Shown here: in pieces, positions 6,719 to 14,757 of the stretch
How the letters are laid out: each line of letters starts with the position of its first letter
How positions within the stretch are numbered: the first letter of the stretch is position 1
Assembly: GCA_002361655.1 (NCBI GenBank)
Contig: DETM01000032.1
Span: 1-15,758 of the forward strand
Length of the DNA stretch: 15,758 nt
DNA from: Prevotella sp. UBA3288
GTDB taxonomy: Bacteria; Bacteroidota; Bacteroidia; Bacteroidales; Bacteroidaceae
Direction: 5' to 3'
Notes under the pieces: generated by a model
What the model saw: the letters and a program-made list of their open reading frames with translations, nothing else
Databases searched by the model: none
Told to the model about the DNA's origin: nothing
Translations under genes and position numbers: made by a program

Positions 6719-9700
6719 ATGAAAGAACATATTGATATTTTCCTGCCGCAAGCCGATGGCGATCAGGCAGAGAGACTCATGAGCCAGTTGATGTCGAGTT
6801 CCCTGGTGCAGCAGGCGGTCTTTGTCGATGGTCTCCGTTCGACCGATGCCCTGCGCCAGATAGCCGGGCGTACCACGGCCGACTATGTGGCTCTGATTGT
6901 GAAAGATGCTCAGTTGGAACTGGGCGAGGGAGCCTTGGAACGCTTGGTGCAGGTCTGTCGTGACAGCGGTGCGCCTATGGTCTATGCCGACCACTGGGAG
7001 AAGCGGCATGATTTCGACGGACGGTGGCTGGTGGAGAAGCATCCCGCCATCGACTATCAGTTGGGCTCTGTCCGCGACGACTTCGACTTTGGTTCATTGT
7101 GGCTGTTGCGTGGCGACCTTCTTCGTCAGTGGGCCCACGATGTCGACACCTCTTATATATATGGCGGGCTGTACGACCTTCGTCTCTACATGAGCCGTCA
7201 GGGCGACTTGCTCCATCTGAACGAACTGCTCTATACGGAGGTGGAACAGGACACGCGGGTATCGGGTGAGAAGCAGTTTGACTATGTGAATCCCGCTAAT
7301 CGCGAGGTGCAGATAGAGATGGAGCAGGTGGTCACCCGCCATCTGGAGGCTATCGGAGCCTTGGTCGATACAACGGCTTACCATATAGTCGATTTTGACG
7401 AGCAGCCCTTTGAACAGGAGGCCTCGGTCATCATCCCCGTCTTCAATCGGGAAAAAACCATTGCCGATGCTGTGAAGAGCGCTTGTGAGCAACAGACGAA
7501 ATTCAGATATAATGTCATCGTCGTCAACAACCATTCCACCGACGGCACTGGCGACATACTGTCGAAAATGGTGCAAACCTATGGCAGCAAACTGTTGACC
7601 ATCGTTCCAGAGCGTACCGATCTGGGTATCGGCGGCTGCTGGAATCGTGCCGTCAACGACCCGCGTTGCGGGCGCTTTGCCGTGCAACTTGATTCTGACG
7701 ACCTCTATTCGTCGGCTCAGACCCTGCAGCGCATCGTCGATGCCTTCCGTCAGCAGAAGGCAGCGATGATCGTAGGTTCCTACCGGATGTGCGATTTTGA
7801 ACTGAATACGCTGCCGCCGGGCTTGATTGCCCACAAGGAATGGACCGATGAGAACGGACCCAACAATGCTCTGCGCATCAACGGTCTGGGCGCTCCACGT
7901 GCCTTCTTTACACCCATACTGCGTCAGTTGCAGTTGCCCAACACCAGTTATGGTGAAGACTACGCTATGGGACTGGCCTTCTCCCGTAACTATCGCATCG
8001 GGCGTATCTATGACGAACTCTATCTTTGTCGTCGGTGGGGCGGAAATAGCGATGCTGCCCTGAGCATTGATCGTATCAATGCCAACAACCTTTATAAAGA
8101 CCGCCTGCGCACCTTGGAAATCAAGGCGCGCCAGCAGAAAAATCAGAAGTCGGCCTCCAACCCAAGCCCGTCAGCGTTAGACCGCTTCTTCGACCGTCAA
8201 CTGCGATTGTGGCCCGACACCCTACAGCGCTACCGTGACCTGGCGTTCGTTCAGACCCGCGAACTCAACGTGGGCTCGTCGACCCTGACGGTGCAGTTCA
8301 ATCCGGCTCGTATCCGTTCTACGGGTGCCGCGATAACCAAGGAGGCTCTGGCTGCCAGGCCCTGTTTCCTCTGTAAGGCCAACAGACCCGAGGAGCAGTT
8401 GGCCAAAGTGCAGGACGGCGACTATGAACTGCTGGTCAATCCCTATCCCATACTGCCCGTCCACTTCACCATTCCCACCCGCCGTCACCAGCCCCAGCAA
8501 ATACGTGGCATGTATGGCGAGATGATGCAGTTGCTGAAGCACTATCCCGAACTGACCGTCTTCTATAACGGTCCCCTCTGTGGCGCATCGGCTCCTGACC
8601 ATGCCCACTTGCAGGCAGGCAGCAGCGGGGTGATGCCTTTGCAGAAAGAGTGGCAGCGGCTGTCGCGTAATCTGACCGTTGTGGCCCAAATGGACGAAGA
8701 AACCACGCTCTCGGTGGTAGAAGACTATCCCTGTGCCGCCTTGGTCATCCGTGCCGAGCATCGCCGCAGCAGCGAGCGGATGTTTGCCACGCTCTACCAT
8801 GCGCTGCCGGTGTTCGATGGGCAGAGTGAACCGATGATGAATGTGGTGGCATGGCAGGCTGACGGCGAACTGATCTCGGTGGTCTTCCCCCGTGAGAAGC
8901 ACCGCCCCGACTGCTATTATGCCACCGGCGACGACCAGTTGCTTGTCAGTCCGGGAGCCATCGATATGTCGGGACTCTTCATCACCCCCCGTCGTGAAGA
9001 CTTCGAACGGCTCACCGCCGAGCGGGCCGAGGCGATACTGAAAGAGTGTGCCCTGTCAGACGAGGGCATGAAGAATATGGTGGAACGACTCAGGCAGCCC
9101 GCACAGCACTATCGTCAGGACGAGCATTTCGGCGCTGAAGAGCCATTGGTCACCGTCGGTATCGTCAGTGCCCAGAAGATCGTGTTCTGTCTCAACGGCA
9201 ACTATTCGGCCAAGGGAGAGACCCTCTCCGGCCTACAGACGGTAGAACTGAGCGGCGGCGGTCTGTTGTGGCGTGGACAGCAGTATCGTGAACTGCGGTT
9301 CACTCCCCAGGAGAGCGATGCTTCGTTTACCCTCGACGATGTAACCATCGGTGTGGGTTTCCACTGGGAACGACAAGAGCGTCAGACCTTCTGCGGCACC
9401 CTGCGGCTTGTGGTCGAGGCCGACAAGGTGGTGGCTATCAACGAACTGCCCGTAGAGCAATATCTGGAGAGCGTCATCTCCAGTGAGATGAGTGCTACCT
9501 CATCACCAGAACTGTTGAAAGCCCATGCTGTCATCTCACGTTCATGGCTGCTCTATCAGAAGAAGAGACGTGAGGAGCGTGGGGAGAAGAAGGAGGGCAG
9601 TTTCTTCTCGTTTGTCAAGAAGGAAGACGAGTTGCTGCGCTGGTATGACCGTGAGGACCATACGCTCTTCGATGTCTGTGCCGACGACCACTGTCAGCGT

Positions 9701-10357
9701 TATCAGGGCATCACCCGTGCTTCGCTGCCACAGGTGGCCGAGGCCGTCAGAGCCACCCGCGGCCAAGTGTTGATGTATGATGGCTGCCTCTGCGATGCCC
9801 GCTTTTCAAAGTGCTGCGGCGGCCAGACAGAAGAGTACCAGTATTGTTGGGAAGACACGCCAAAGCCCTACTTGGTGTCGGTGAACGACCCCTTCTGTCA
9901 TACCAACGACCATCGTATCCTCTCGCAGGTGCTCAACGACTACGACCAGGAGACACCCGACTTCTACCACTGGCGGGTGGAATACACACAGGAAGAACTG
10001 ACCGACCTGGTCAACGGCAAACTTAAACTTGACCTGGGCACCATCACCGACCTGATTCCTCTGGACCGTGGCAAGAGTGGTCGCATCTGGCGTCTGCAGA
10101 TTGTTGGTTCGAAACGCTCGTTCGTCATTGGCAAGGAACTCGAGATTCGCCGTGCCCTCAGCGAGACCCATCTCTACAGCAGTGCCTTCGATGTTGAGCG
10201 GACACCCGACGGCCGCTTCGTCATCCGCGGTCGCGGATGGGGCCATGGTGTGGGCCTCTGTCAGATTGGGGCCGCCGTCATGGGCGAGAAGGGCTACAGT
10301 TACGATGACATACTCCTCTATTATTATAGAGGTGCAGAAATAAAACGTATCTACTAG
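6719..10357 (+). CDS. Multidomain fusion: GT2 glycosyltransferase, DUF4922/HIT-like and SpoIID/LytB domains
   Basis: A 1212-residue protein with at least three enzyme-like parts. Residues 1-230 resemble a worn GT2 domain: ADYVALI and [21 protein letters not shown] are typical, but the metal-binding DXD is missing. Residues 234-480 are an intact GT2 domain: [18 protein letters not shown] (325-328), GEDY (412-415), RRWGGN. Residues 482-780 look like the GalT/HIT superfamily (DUF4922-type): CFLC (549-552), [13 protein letters not shown], and H-A-H-L-Q (628-632), the nucleotide-transfer histidine motif, then [15 protein letters not shown]. Residues 809-1212 are SpoIID/Lyt[11 protein letters not shown] (Glu923 matches the catalytic Glu), HCQRYQG (991-997), CCGGQTE, and [15 protein letters not shown] (1171-1185). 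SpoIID enzymes cut peptidoglycan glycan strands without peptides. No signal peptide is visible, so a cytoplasmic location is likely. AmpG-like transporters follow, which suggests muropeptide or glycan recycling (inference). Confidence 0.88.
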   Translation: MKEHIDIFLPQADGDQAERLMSQLMSSSLVQQAVFVDGLRSTDALRQIAGRTTADYVALIVKDAQLELGEGALERLVQVCRDSGAPMVYADHWEKRHDFDGRWLVEKHPAIDYQLGSVRDDFDFGSLWLLRGDLLRQWAHDVDTSYIYGGLYDLRLYMSRQGDLLHLNELLYTEVEQDTRVSGEKQFDYVNPANREVQIEMEQVVTRHLEAIGALVDTTAYHIVDFDEQPFEQEASVIIPVFNREKTIADAVKSACEQQTKFRYNVIVVNNHSTDGTGDILSKMVQTYGSKLLTIVPERTDLGIGGCWNRAVNDPRCGRFAVQLDSDDLYSSAQTLQRIVDAFRQQKAAMIVGSYRMCDFELNTLPPGLIAHKEWTDENGPNNALRINGLGAPRAFFTPILRQLQLPNTSYGEDYAMGLAFSRNYRIGRIYDELYLCRRWGGNSDAALSIDRINANNLYKDRLRTLEIKARQQKNQKSASNPSPSALDRFFDRQLRLWPDTLQRYRDLAFVQTRELNVGSSTLTVQFNPARIRSTGAAITKEALAARPCFLCKANRPEEQLAKVQDGDYELLVNPYPILPVHFTIPTRRHQPQQIRGMYGEMMQLLKHYPELTVFYNGPLCGASAPDHAHLQAGSSGVMPLQKEWQRLSRNLTVVAQMDEETTLSVVEDYPCAALVIRAEHRRSSERMFATLYHALPVFDGQSEPMMNVVAWQADGELISVVFPREKHRPDCYYATGDDQLLVSPGAIDMSGLFITPRREDFERLTAERAEAILKECALSDEGMKNMVERLRQPAQHYRQDEHFGAEEPLVTVGIVSAQKIVFCLNGNYSAKGETLSGLQTVELSGGGLLWRGQQYRELRFTPQESDASFTLDDVTIGVGFHWERQERQTFCGTLRLVVEADKVVAINELPVEQYLESVISSEMSATSSPELLKAHAVISRSWLLYQKKRREERGEKKEGSFFSFVKKEDELLRWYDREDHTLFDVCADDHCQRYQGITRASLPQVAEAVRATRGQVLMYDGCLCDARFSKCCGGQTEEYQYCWEDTPKPYLVSVNDPFCHTNDHRILSQVLNDYDQETPDFYHWRVEYTQEELTDLVNGKLKLDLGTITDLIPLDRGKSGRIWRLQIVGSKRSFVIGKELEIRRALSETHLYSSAFDVERTPDGRFVIRGRGWGHGVGLCQIGAAVMGEKGYSYDDILLYYYRGAEIKRIY

Positions 10358-10365
10358 AAATAGCA

Positions 10366-11640
10366 ATGAACAAGAAACGCAATCCCTGGTCGTGGATTCC
10401 GACCCTCTATATGGCCGAGGCACTGCCCTATGTGGCAGTGATGACCATCTCTACCATCATGTACAAACGTCTGGGCATCTCGAATACCGACATCGCCCTC
10501 TACACCGGCTGGCTCTACCTGCCTTGGGTTATCAAGCCCTTCTGGAGTCCCTTCGTCGACCTGGTGAAGACCAAGCGCTGGTGGACGGTCGCCATGCAGT
10601 TCATCATCGCTATCGCCTTTGCCTGCATCGCCTTCACCCTACCCACGTCTCTCTTCTTCGAGTTGTCGCTGGCGGCTTTCTGGCTGGTGGCCTTCACGTC
10701 GGCTACCCACGACATTGCCGCCGATGGCTACTATATGCACGCCCTCGACGACCATGAGCAGTCGCTCTACGTGGGCATCCGCAGCACCTTCTACCGCATC
10801 GCTACCGTGGCCGGCCAAGGCCTGCTGGTCATCCTCGCCGGTTTCTTGGAAGAGGAGACGGACAACATTCCCTTTGCCTGGATGGTCACGTTCGGTGTGA
10901 TGTCGGCGCTCTTCTTCCTGGCCTCTGTCTATCACCAGTTCATTCTGCCGCGTCCCGTTACGGATAAGGTGAACAGTGGTGTCACCGCAGCCACGATAGC
11001 CCGTGAGTTTGCGCAGACCTTCATCACCTTTTTTACCAAGAAGGGGGCTCTGATTGCCATTACCTTCATGTTGCTCTATCGTCTGCCCGAGGCCTTGCTG
11101 GTCAAGATGATCAGCCCCTTTATGCTCGATCCCGTAGAGGCTGGCGGCTTGGGACTGAAAACCGAACAAGTGGGCATCGTCTATGGCACGGTGGGCATCA
11201 TCGGACTGACCATAGGTGGCATCCTAGGCGGCATTGCTGCGGCACATGGTGGTCTGAAGAAGTGGCTGTGGCCCATGGTGGTAGCCATTACGCTGCCCGA
11301 TTTGGTGTATGTCTATCTGAGTTACGTTCAGCCTGACAGCCTGCTGCTCATCAATGCCTGCATCTTTGTCGAGCAGTTCGGCTACGGCTTCGGCTTCACC
11401 GCCTATATGCTCTATCTCATCTATTTCTCAGAAGGCGAGCACAAGACGGCCCACTACGCTATGTGCACCGGTTTCATGGCTTTGGGCATGATGCTGCCGG
11501 GCATGATGGCCGGCTGGCTGCAGGAGACCATCGGCTATCGCCATTTCTTCGTCTGTGCCGTCATCTGCTGTGCCGTGACCTTCGCCGTCTGTGCCTTTTT
11601 GAAAATTGATCCGGAATTCGGTAAGAAAAAGGCTGTCTGA
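10366..11640 (+). CDS. AmpG-like MFS transporter (first of a tandem pair)
   Basis: A 424-residue inner-membrane protein with about 12 hydrophobic helices. The N-terminal half (LYMAEALPYVAVMTISTIMYK, TGWLYLPWVIKPFWSPFVD, AFTSATHDIAADGYYM) is the AmpG pattern. AmpG brings anhydro-muropeptides and GlcNAc-anhydroMurNAc from the periplasm into the cytoplasm. The acidic D-I-A-A-D signature in helix 4 is kept. The second half includes GTVGIIGLTIGGILGG and EQFGYGFGFTAYMLYLIYFS. The gene starts 8 bases after the SpoIID-domain fusion gene and ends 4 bases before its paralogue, so all three are surely one operon. The substrate is inferred from family and neighbours; related AmpG-like proteins can carry other solutes. 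Confidence 0.88.
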   Translation: MNKKRNPWSWIPTLYMAEALPYVAVMTISTIMYKRLGISNTDIALYTGWLYLPWVIKPFWSPFVDLVKTKRWWTVAMQFIIAIAFACIAFTLPTSLFFELSLAAFWLVAFTSATHDIAADGYYMHALDDHEQSLYVGIRSTFYRIATVAGQGLLVILAGFLEEETDNIPFAWMVTFGVMSALFFLASVYHQFILPRPVTDKVNSGVTAATIAREFAQTFITFFTKKGALIAITFMLLYRLPEALLVKMISPFMLDPVEAGGLGLKTEQVGIVYGTVGIIGLTIGGILGGIAAAHGGLKKWLWPMVVAITLPDLVYVYLSYVQPDSLLLINACIFVEQFGYGFGFTAYMLYLIYFSEGEHKTAHYAMCTGFMALGMMLPGMMAGWLQETIGYRHFFVCAVICCAVTFAVCAFLKIDPEFGKKKAV

Positions 11641-11644
11641 CCCC

Positions 11645-12871
11645 ATGAGCACAATGCGAGTATCCACCCTATGGCTGGCTTCCCTGAACTTTGCGAAGGG
11701 AGTGCCCTATGTCATCGTGATGGTCATCTCGCTCTTGATGTTTCGGCAGATGGGGTTGACGATGGCAGAGTCCACCGGTCTGGTGGCCCTGTGCTATCTG
11801 CCCTGGGTGCTTAAATGTTGGTGGAAACGCTATGTACAACGGCTGTTCAGCGACAAGACATGGGCACTGCTCACCGAACTGCTGTTGGTGTTGGTGTTCG
11901 TTGGCTTGGCCTTCGCCCTTCCAGTGCTGTGGCGCGTCATTGTCCTGATGCAGGCTACGGCTTGGTTGACGGCTATCCACAACGTGGCCATCGACAGCCT
12001 CTCGGCAAAGGCTGACGGAAAAGTCCGCCACCGGCTGACCCGTGAACTATCCCGCAAGTTGGCGATGGTGGTCGGTCAGGGCGTGCTGGTCATGCTGGCC
12101 GGCAATCTGCAGGTGTTATATCGCCATGATATGCTCTATGCCTGGCGACTGATGTTCTATTTTGTGGCCGGTCTCTTCCTGCTGCTTTTCTTCTGGCATC
12201 TGGTGGTGCTGACCGTCTGTCGTGAGTATAGTGAGCCGGCAGCAGCCCACGCCAGGATGAGCGGTGAGCCGATAGCCAATACCAGAACAGACGTTGACAT
12301 GCTGCCGGAAGGCACCGGAGTCTTGGTTGCCTTCTTTCTCTTGTATCCGTTCGCTCAGGCCATGATAGGCAAGGTGAGCATCCTCTTCTTGACCGATACC
12401 AGTCGTCATGGCGGTTTGGGCCTCTCACCTCAGGAGTTTGGTCTCGTGATGGGCACTGTCGGCATCATTGCGCTGACCGTGGGCGGTCTGTTGGGGCGTA
12501 AGTTTCTCCATTTGGCGGGCTTCGCTTCGTGCAAATGGTTCATGGCACTGTCGATGTTGGTGCCCGGTATGGTCTACGCATCGATCGGTTACAGTCAGCC
12601 AGCCAGTCTGATGATCATCAGTGCCTGTGTGCTGACAGAACAGTTGGCCTATGGTTTCGGCTTTGCCCTCTATCTGTGGCTATTGCAGCAGATATCCTGG
12701 CGCGAAAAGGGCAAGTCAATGATGGCACTCTCCTTGTTGGCGGGCTGTGCGTTGTCGGGCTTGTTGCAGGAGGCTCAGGGTTACAGTCTTTTCTTCTTGA
12801 GCGCCCTTGCCTTGAGCGGCATCAGTCTTGTTGCTGTCGCGATGCTTAGGAAAATCCCTATTCATAAATAG
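11645..12871 (+). CDS. AmpG-like MFS transporter paralogue (second of the pair, diverged)
   Basis: A 408-residue membrane protein that is a clear paralogue of the preceding gene. Compare GTVGIIALTVGGLLGR with GTVGIIGLTIGGILGG, EQLAYGFGFALYLWLL with EQFGYGFGFTAYMLYL, and CYLPWVLKCWWKRYVQ with LYLPWVIKPFWSPFVD. It has diverged: the D-I-A-A-D signature is N-V-A-I-D, and the loop after helix 1 and several acidic residues differ. It may carry a different substrate or form a pair with the first. I take the ATG at 11645, 4 bases after the previous stop. The frame is open to a TTG at 11606, but that would overlap the upstream gene by 35 bases and add a charged, non-family extension. Confidence 0.85.
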   Translation: MSTMRVSTLWLASLNFAKGVPYVIVMVISLLMFRQMGLTMAESTGLVALCYLPWVLKCWWKRYVQRLFSDKTWALLTELLLVLVFVGLAFALPVLWRVIVLMQATAWLTAIHNVAIDSLSAKADGKVRHRLTRELSRKLAMVVGQGVLVMLAGNLQVLYRHDMLYAWRLMFYFVAGLFLLLFFWHLVVLTVCREYSEPAAAHARMSGEPIANTRTDVDMLPEGTGVLVAFFLLYPFAQAMIGKVSILFLTDTSRHGGLGLSPQEFGLVMGTVGIIALTVGGLLGRKFLHLAGFASCKWFMALSMLVPGMVYASIGYSQPASLMIISACVLTEQLAYGFGFALYLWLLQQISWREKGKSMMALSLLAGCALSGLLQEAQGYSLFFLSALALSGISLVAVAMLRKIPIHK

Positions 12872-12881
12872 GTGTTTCTCC

Positions 12882-12912
12882 TTGGCTACATAGAGAAAAA
12901 TGCTTACCTTTG
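12882..12912 (+). promoter_or_regulatory. Promoter of the small lipoprotein gene
   Basis: TTG (12882-12884), 20 bases, then TACCTTTG (12905-12912) fits the Bacteroidota -33/-7 pattern. Transcription would begin near 12918, giving a leader of about 55 bases. It lies just after the MFS stop at 12871; no terminator is visible in between. Confidence 0.75.
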
Positions 12913-12955
12913 CAGCAGAACAATATAACACCGGGAAATCTTTGCAGCGGAACAA
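12908..12955. repeat. Direct repeat covering the -7 box and the start of the leader
   Basis: CTTTGCAGCAGAACAA (12908-12923) recurs as CTTTGCAGCGGAACAA (12940-12955), with one mismatch and a 32-base period. The first copy contains the 3' half of the -7 box. The second is preceded by AAAT, giving AATCTTTG, a near miss to TAnnTTTG. Confidence 0.8.
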
Positions 12956-12975
12956 CTATAAAACGAGATATGCTT

Positions 12976-13503
12976 ATGAAAAAGATCTACACTTACACCA
13001 AGTTGATGCTCATCGCCATTGTAGCGATGACGGCTTTCACCGGTTGCGATAGCGATACCTCGCTGGCGATGGACCTTGACGGCGTCTGGCAAGGGGTCAT
13101 TGTCGGCAATTACTACAGTTATCGTCGTGGTTCCAATGACTTTGACACAGAGATGATGTTCCGCCAGAGAGGTGTGTTCTCAAATGGCGGTACCGGCTAC
13201 GAGATAGACCGCAACATCGGCACCGGCCGTTACACAAAGAACTATTTCGACTGGTCTGTCCGCAACGGACGTATCTATCTGGACTATGACGACGGCTATC
13301 GCGTCATCATCCGCGACTACGAGACCTACTGGATGGGGGGCCACATGCATTTCCGTGGCTATTTCGACAACTATGACACCGGCGAGCAGATGGCCTCGTT
13401 CAACCTGGTGAAAGTAGAGTCGAGCAGCGACTATTATGATTACTATTACAAGAAGCAGCAGGAGACTGAGTTGAACGATACCATCGGCGTCATGAAGAAC
13501 TAG
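12976..13503 (+). CDS. Small putative lipoprotein, possibly lipocalin-like, function unknown
   Basis: A 175-residue protein. MKKIYTYTKLMLIAIVAMTAFTGC is a lipoprotein signal with lipobox F-T-G-C and Cys24 as anchor. After a short linker the mature part is rich in Tyr, Asp, Gly and aromatic residues in alternating patterns (LDGVWQGVIVGNYY, FDTEMMFRQRGVF, GRIYLDYDDGYRVIIRDY, FRGYFDNYDTGEQMASFNLVKV). This suggests eight or so beta strands, as in small lipocalin-like barrels. The C-terminus is Tyr/Lys/Glu-rich and looks disordered. An ATG at 12970 (MLMKK) is two codons upstream and equally usable. The frame also opens farther upstream, but that part lies in the promoter and leader. No function can be assigned. 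It has its own promoter and is convergent with the serine acetyltransferase gene, with 22 bases between the two stops. Confidence 0.8.
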   Translation: MKKIYTYTKLMLIAIVAMTAFTGCDSDTSLAMDLDGVWQGVIVGNYYSYRRGSNDFDTEMMFRQRGVFSNGGTGYEIDRNIGTGRYTKNYFDWSVRNGRIYLDYDDGYRVIIRDYETYWMGGHMHFRGYFDNYDTGEQMASFNLVKVESSSDYYDYYYKKQQETELNDTIGVMKN

Positions 13504-13525
13504 ATGCCCAGGCTGTATGTCCAGT

Positions 13526-14434
13526 CTATATGCCCAGTCCTCCCTGGAACGACATGTCTACCGCCTTGCTCTGCTGGATGCGAGAGTAGGGCGGTACATC
13601 GTTTGTTACCCAGATGTTGCCGCCGATGACGGAGTGGTGGCCGATGGTGATGCGGCCCAGGATAGAAGCGTTGGAGTAGACCGTCACGTGGTCTTCGATG
13701 ATGGGGTGGCGGGGGATGTTGAGCATATTGCCGTTCTCGTCGTAGCGGAAACTCTTGGCACCGAGGGTCACACCCTGATAGAGCGTCACGTGGTTGCCGA
13801 TGATGGCTGTCTCGCCAATCACGACACCCGTACCATGGTCGATGGCGAAATACTCGCCGATCTCTGCTCCCGGATGGATGTCTATGCCGGTGCGTGAGTG
13901 GGCTTGTTCGGTGATGATACGGGGTATGACGGGCACCTGCATCCCGTGCAGCACATGGGCCAGACGGTAGTGGGTCATCGTGTTCATCACCGGGTAGCAA
14001 TAGATCACCTCGCCGTAGTTTGTGGCAGCAGGGTCGCTTTGGAACATCGCTTCGACATCGGTGTACAGCAGCCGTTTCACCTCCGGCAGTTGCTCGATGA
14101 ACCTGAGGGCCAGCGTCTCGGCCGTTCCGATGACATCGCTCTCCGTACACTCTTCGCAGAACTGCAGGCCGCGGGCTATCTGGCGGCGCAGCAGACTATA
14201 GAGTTCCTCCATGCTCACGCCGATGTGGTAGGAGCGTTGCTGTTCGTCGCTCTGCCGTTTGTGGAAATAGTCGGTGAAGATGATGTCCTTGCACAGGCTC
14301 ACAATCTGTTTCACCTCATAGACAGAGGGCATGGGAGCCGAGCCGGCAGGCATCATGTCGCGCTCCCGTTGCGACAGTTTCGATAGTTCGGCTACGTTTC
14401 TCTGTAGTACTTCAATTAAGCGGTTCTGTTCCAT
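13526..14434 (-). CDS. cysE: Serine O-acetyltransferase (long Bacteroidota type)
   Basis: A 302-residue enzyme that makes O-acetylserine from serine and acetyl-CoA, the first step of cysteine synthesis. The N-terminal half is helical. From about residue 180 a left-handed beta helix of hexapeptide repeats begins: GIDIHPGAEIGEYFAIDHGTG, VVIGETAIIGNHVTLYQGVTLGA. D-H in AIDHGTG matches the catalytic Asp-His pair, and HPIIEDHVTVYSNASILG continues the coil. It is longer than E. coli CysE (273 residues), with an insert (SFRYDENGNMLNIPR) before the last coils, typical of the long form in this phylum. I chose the ATG at 14434: the frame is open to 14533, but that extension spans the promoter. It is divergent from the DUF554-like gene and probably monocistronic. 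Confidence 0.9.
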   Translation of the reverse strand: MEQNRLIEVLQRNVAELSKLSQRERDMMPAGSAPMPSVYEVKQIVSLCKDIIFTDYFHKRQSDEQQRSYHIGVSMEELYSLLRRQIARGLQFCEECTESDVIGTAETLALRFIEQLPEVKRLLYTDVEAMFQSDPAATNYGEVIYCYPVMNTMTHYRLAHVLHGMQVPVIPRIITEQAHSRTGIDIHPGAEIGEYFAIDHGTGVVIGETAIIGNHVTLYQGVTLGAKSFRYDENGNMLNIPRHPIIEDHVTVYSNASILGRITIGHHSVIGGNIWVTNDVPPYSRIQQSKAVDMSFQGGLGI

Positions 14435-14453
14435 AATCTTTGCGTTTCGGCTG

Positions 14454-14482
14454 CAAAAGTACAAAAATATGTCGAATAACAA
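14454..14482 (-). promoter_or_regulatory. Promoter of cysE
   Basis: On the minus strand, TTG (14482-14480), 18 bases, then TACTTTTG (14461-14454). This fits the Bacteroidota pattern, with spacing one base short of the usual 19. Transcription would start near 14447, some 13 bases before the ATG. Confidence 0.7.
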
Positions 14483-14504
14483 TGCAGAATGCTGATTTTT
14501 TTTG

Positions 14505-14512
14505 TAATTTTG
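14505..14512 (+). promoter_or_regulatory. -7 promoter element of the DUF554-like gene
   Basis: TAATTTTG matches TAnnTTTG and ends 8 bases before the ATG at 14521, so the mRNA would have a leader of only a few bases. No convincing -33 element is visible. The box is divergent from the cysE promoter. Confidence 0.5.
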
Positions 14513-14520
14513 CGCCCGAA

Positions 14521-14757
14521 ATGACAGGAACAATTGTAAATACCTGTGCCATTGTGGTGGGTACGCTTGTCGGAGCGGTGCTCAATCGTGGCATCAAGGA
14601 GAAGTATAAGGTGGGGCTGTATGATGCTCTCGGTCTGGCCTCGCTGGCCATCGGCCTGAACCTGTTGAAACTCAAGGAACTGAAGACGCTCAACATGCTT
14701 CCGTCCTTGTTAGTGCCCGTCGTCTGGTTTGTCATAAAGGCAGTGCTTAATATATAA
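14521..14757 (+). CDS. DUF554-family membrane protein, internally shortened
   Basis: A 78-residue protein. Its first 45 residues (MTGTIVNTCAIVVGTLVG, LNRGIKEKYKVGLYDALGLA) match the start of DUF554 membrane proteins (YdfK/YqgA type, usually 220-240 residues). Its last 30 (KLKELKTLNMLPSLLVPVVW) match the end of the same family. The roughly 150 residues in between, with about four helices, are absent, and the reading frame is intact across the junction near residues 36-47. The result could fold as two hydrophobic helices around a charged loop. The family has no established function. The ATG at 14521 fits the family start; an in-frame ATG at 14482 lies upstream of the -7 box. It may be a decaying gene or a reduced functional protein. 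Confidence 0.7.
   Translation: MTGTIVNTCAIVVGTLVGAVLNRGIKEKYKVGLYDALGLASLAIGLNLLKLKELKTLNMLPSLLVPVVWFVIKAVLNI

Noticed and set aside
7094..10423. Long minus-strand frames opposite the fusion gene (7094-7834, 8222-8902, 9806-10423)
   Set aside because: They are fragmentary, have no promoters and lie opposite well-conserved domains.
11606..11644. TTG start for the second AmpG-like gene
   Set aside because: It would overlap the first transporter gene by 35 bases and add a charged segment before the first helix; the ATG at 11645 sits 4 bases after the preceding stop.
12910..12975. Upstream extension of the small lipoprotein (start at 12910)
   Set aside because: The start would lie in the -7 box, and the added residues would disrupt the lipoprotein signal that begins at 12970 or 12976.
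14435..14533. N-terminal extension of the serine acetyltransferase
   Set aside because: The extension spans the cysE promoter and the divergent DUF554-like start and is unlike the family N-terminus.
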